Assembly (NCBI GenBank): GCA_946479335.1
Contig: CAMLFP010000079.1
Span: 1 to 17,187, forward strand
Length of the DNA stretch: 17,187 nt
DNA from: an uncultured Archangium sp.
GTDB lineage: Bacteria > Myxococcota > Myxococcia > Myxococcales > Myxococcaceae
Direction of reading: 5' to 3'
The position numbers and the translations under genes were made by a program. The notes beneath the pieces were generated by a model that was given only the letters and a program-made list of their open reading frames with translations, did no database searches and was not told the DNA's origin. Numbering within the stretch: the stretch's first letter is position 1; every line of letters begins with the position of its first letter. Positions 15,230-17,187 of this stretch are shown piece after piece.

Positions 15230-15715
15230 ATGCGCGCGCTCCTCCTGGTCGTGTTGGCTTCGTCGCTGCTCGGGTGTGGTGGGTTCAAGGCCGTCTCGCG
15301 CGGCGACTGGAGGCTGGTCTACGACGACCCGCAGCACCGCGAGGCCGGCAGCAAGCTGACCGTCATCACCCGCGACGCCAATGACCTCGAGGTCACCGAG
15401 GGCCGCAAGCGGCTGTGGAGCCCCCCTCCCGGCTACCAGGCGCCCGCGCTGCACAAGACGACGGTCATCGAGCTCCCGGTGGGCGCCATCGAGGGGTTCA
15501 TCGTCGACGAGAGCCATGAGACGCAGGTGCTGGTCGATGGCGACGCGGTGAACCTCTTCTGGGGCGAGCTCGAGAAGCGCGACGCATGGGACGGCGACCA
15601 CGACGTCACCATCCGCCAGTCGACGCTGTACGTGGAGGCGAAGCGGCCCGGCAAGGCGACGCTGCGCGTGGTGCACGACGGGGAGAACCACGACGTGCCG
15701 GTAGTCGTGAAATAA
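15230..15715 (+). CDS. Small lipoprotein of unknown function
   Basis: This 161-residue protein has a lipoprotein signal MRALLLVVLASSLLGC, with the lipidated Cys at 16 followed by Gly-Gly. The mature part is beta-rich. A segment reading TTVIELPVGAIEGFIVDES leads to a C-terminal KRPGKATLRVVHDGENHDVPVVVK. That ending resembles the small Ig-like domains in secretin/pilus-assembly proteins, but the likeness is too weak to name a family. The start ATG has no ribosome binding site and is probably read from a leaderless transcript. It is one of three consecutive lipoprotein genes and is followed after 12 bases by the next, so these two should be co-transcribed. Confidence 0.82.
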   Translation: MRALLLVVLASSLLGCGGFKAVSRGDWRLVYDDPQHREAGSKLTVITRDANDLEVTEGRKRLWSPPPGYQAPALHKTTVIELPVGAIEGFIVDESHETQVLVDGDAVNLFWGELEKRDAWDGDHDVTIRQSTLYVEAKRPGKATLRVVHDGENHDVPVVVK

Positions 15716-15727
15716 GCGCGCCCCGTG

Positions 15728-17187
15728 ATGCGCGCGTCGACGGTGCTGCTGCTGGTGGTGCTCGCCGGCTGCACGCGGGCGAAGCCAGACCCGCGCATCG
15801 CAGAGAACGTGAGCCCCCACCTGGTGGTGCGCGTCATCGACCGCGCCGCCGAAGCCCCCTGCGACCGCGACCACTTCGTCGACACGCTCCGCTGTTGGGT
15901 GACGCGCGCGCCGCGCGTGGGCTGCGTCTACGCGGAGACCGGTGAGGCCCTCGACCACCCGCTGCTCCGCGCGCGCCGCCAGCGCCTCGACTGCGACGGC
16001 CTCGCGGGTCAACCCGGGCGCCTGCTGGTCGCGAGCGAGCCGCTGACCCACGTCACGCTCCACGCCGACGAGCGGCATGACCGCGTGCTGCTCCAGGCTG
16101 GCGATGTGGTGTGGCTCTTCACCTTCTTCAACGGGGCGCTGCTCGACACCCGCACCCTGACGCCGCGCGCAGGGAGCGGCCTGGGCCTCTACAACGTCGA
16201 CTTCGCCGCTGACGGCACGCCCGACTGGGCGCGGGTGCCGACGCTCTTCGAGGTGGCAGCGGCGCACGCCGAGGCCCTCTCCGATGACGACCTCGACGCC
16301 CTCGCGCGCGCCACGCCCGACGGCGCCGCCGAGCTCGAACGCGGCGTGGTGAAGGCGTTCTCCAGCCGCGCGCTGACGCCCGACGACCCCGCGTGGCCGC
16401 GCCTCGCCCGCCGCCTGTCGGAGCCGAGCCGCGCGCTGCTCGAGGCCGACCTCCTCGCGTCGCTGCAGGCGGGCGAGGCCCCCGCGGTGCGTTGGGCGCA
16501 GCTGCTCCCGGTGCGGCGCGAGGCGCTCGTCGAGGCCCTGGTGGCCTGCGTGTCGACGGAGCGCGAGTGTGGCGCCGCCGCGCCCGAGGCCTTCACCCTG
16601 CTCGCCCGCCTGGCCCCCGCGCGACTCACGCCACTGGCCTGCCACTCCCTCGAGGCCGCGTGGTTCGACGCCGACGCCGAAGACGTCTCGCTTGCGACGG
16701 CATCGACGGCGCTCGCCATCATCGCCCGCGAGAAGCTCGCGTGCCCCTGGGTGCGGCCGTGGCTGTTGCGCGTGCCGTGCGCCTGGCAGCTGCGCGAGTA
16801 CACGCTCGACGACGAAGCGCCCACGATGCCGCTCGTCTCGGAGAAGACCCGCCGCTGGGCCATCGCCCTCGAGCTCGACTCCGGGGAGCCGGACGCAGCC
16901 CAGCCCCCCAACCCGGACGACGACGCCTTCGCCCCCGAGCCGTGGGGGCCGCTGCTCCTCGCGGCCGCGACCGCCCAGGGCCCGCTGCCGCCGGAGTTCG
17001 AGCTGCGCGACGCGCGTCGCTTCTATCGCCGCGTGTATGCGCAGCCCGAAGAAGCCGGTGACCCCTGTCACGACGCGGGCGACACGGTGGCCGAGCTGGC
17101 GTGTCAGCTCCCGCCCTCGATGCACGAGCTGCGCCGCGAGGGCTGCGCCATCACGCTCGACGACGCGCGGCGGGTGATGACGCTGCG
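15728..17187 (+). CDS. Large lipoprotein of unknown function (3' end outside window)
   Basis: The frame is open from ATG 15728 (or GTG 15725) to the right edge, giving at least 486 residues. The signal is MRASTVLLLVVLAGC with the lipidated Cys at 15 and Thr at +2, so export out of the inner membrane is expected. Third codon positions are almost all G or C, which supports this frame over long antisense frames here. The mature N-terminus has several closely spaced cysteines (about residues 43-90), which suggests disulfides. From about 165 on it is helical and Leu/Ala-rich with repeated DDPAWPRLARRL-like units, perhaps a HEAT-like solenoid. No known domain is recognised. It is probably co-transcribed with the preceding small lipoprotein. 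Confidence 0.85.
   Translation, partial: MRASTVLLLVVLAGCTRAKPDPRIAENVSPHLVVRVIDRAAEAPCDRDHFVDTLRCWVTRAPRVGCVYAETGEALDHPLLRARRQRLDCDGLAGQPGRLLVASEPLTHVTLHADERHDRVLLQAGDVVWLFTFFNGALLDTRTLTPRAGSGLGLYNVDFAADGTPDWARVPTLFEVAAAHAEALSDDDLDALARATPDGAAELERGVVKAFSSRALTPDDPAWPRLARRLSEPSRALLEADLLASLQAGEAPAVRWAQLLPVRREALVEALVACVSTERECGAAAPEAFTLLARLAPARLTPLACHSLEAAWFDADAEDVSLATASTALAIIAREKLACPWVRPWLLRVPCAWQLREYTLDDEAPTMPLVSEKTRRWAIALELDSGEPDAAQPPNPDDDAFAPEPWGPLLLAAATAQGPLPPEFELRDARRFYRRVYAQPEEAGDPCHDAGDTVAELACQLPPSMHELRREGCAITLDDARRVMTL

Noticed and set aside
14708..17125. Minus-strand open frame of about 805 codons
   Set aside because: It lies opposite three lipoprotein genes with intact signals and strong GC3 bias. 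The translation has no signal, domain or sensible composition.

Overview
This 17.2 kb window is very GC-rich, and nearly all codons in the genes end in G or C. It is packed with protein genes and has no RNA genes, CRISPR arrays, insertion sequences or phage genes that I can recognise. Three features point to a Gram-negative, probably a member of Myxococcota: a TolC-type outer-membrane protein, three consecutive lipoprotein genes, and an ECF sigma factor paired with a fused zinc-finger/FecR membrane protein. That placement is an inference; no phylogenetic marker was searched.

Region 1 (1-5134) starts with the last codons of a plus-strand gene. A five-gene minus-strand operon faces it, read from right to left: dnaJ, a class V PLP enzyme of kynureninase type, an ABC-2 ATPase, its permease, and a membrane-anchored protein of unknown function. 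Most junctions are 4-nt stop/start overlaps or 3-nt gaps. The exception is a 38-nt gap before the ATPase, which has its own strong ribosome binding site. The PLP gene carries an in-frame copy of a dispersed palindromic repeat.

Region 2 (5133-7249) holds an MsbA-type ABC exporter, divergent from dnaJ with start codons inside one CATG. Its 3' end overlaps, tail to tail, a small DUF3224-like protein gene.

Region 3 (7250-12169) is a complete tripartite drug-efflux operon: a TetR repressor, a 14-helix DHA2 (EmrB-type) pump, an EmrA/HlyD-type periplasmic adaptor and a TolC-type outer-membrane channel. A perfect 16-bp palindrome lies over the annotated tetR start, in an AT-richer stretch, and is the likely operator. 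The pump would export drugs or lipophilic compounds across both membranes and be derepressed by a TetR ligand.

Region 4 (12211-17187) holds an ECF sigma factor translationally coupled to a zinc-finger/FecR-domain membrane protein, its probable anti-sigma partner. A perfect GC hairpin follows, then a TPR lipoprotein, a small lipoprotein with a likely near-leaderless promoter, and a large lipoprotein that runs off the right edge. This looks like an envelope-sensing module with surface or periplasmic lipoproteins.

No stretch longer than about 205 bases lacks a gene. The longest is 7250-7452, which is regulatory.
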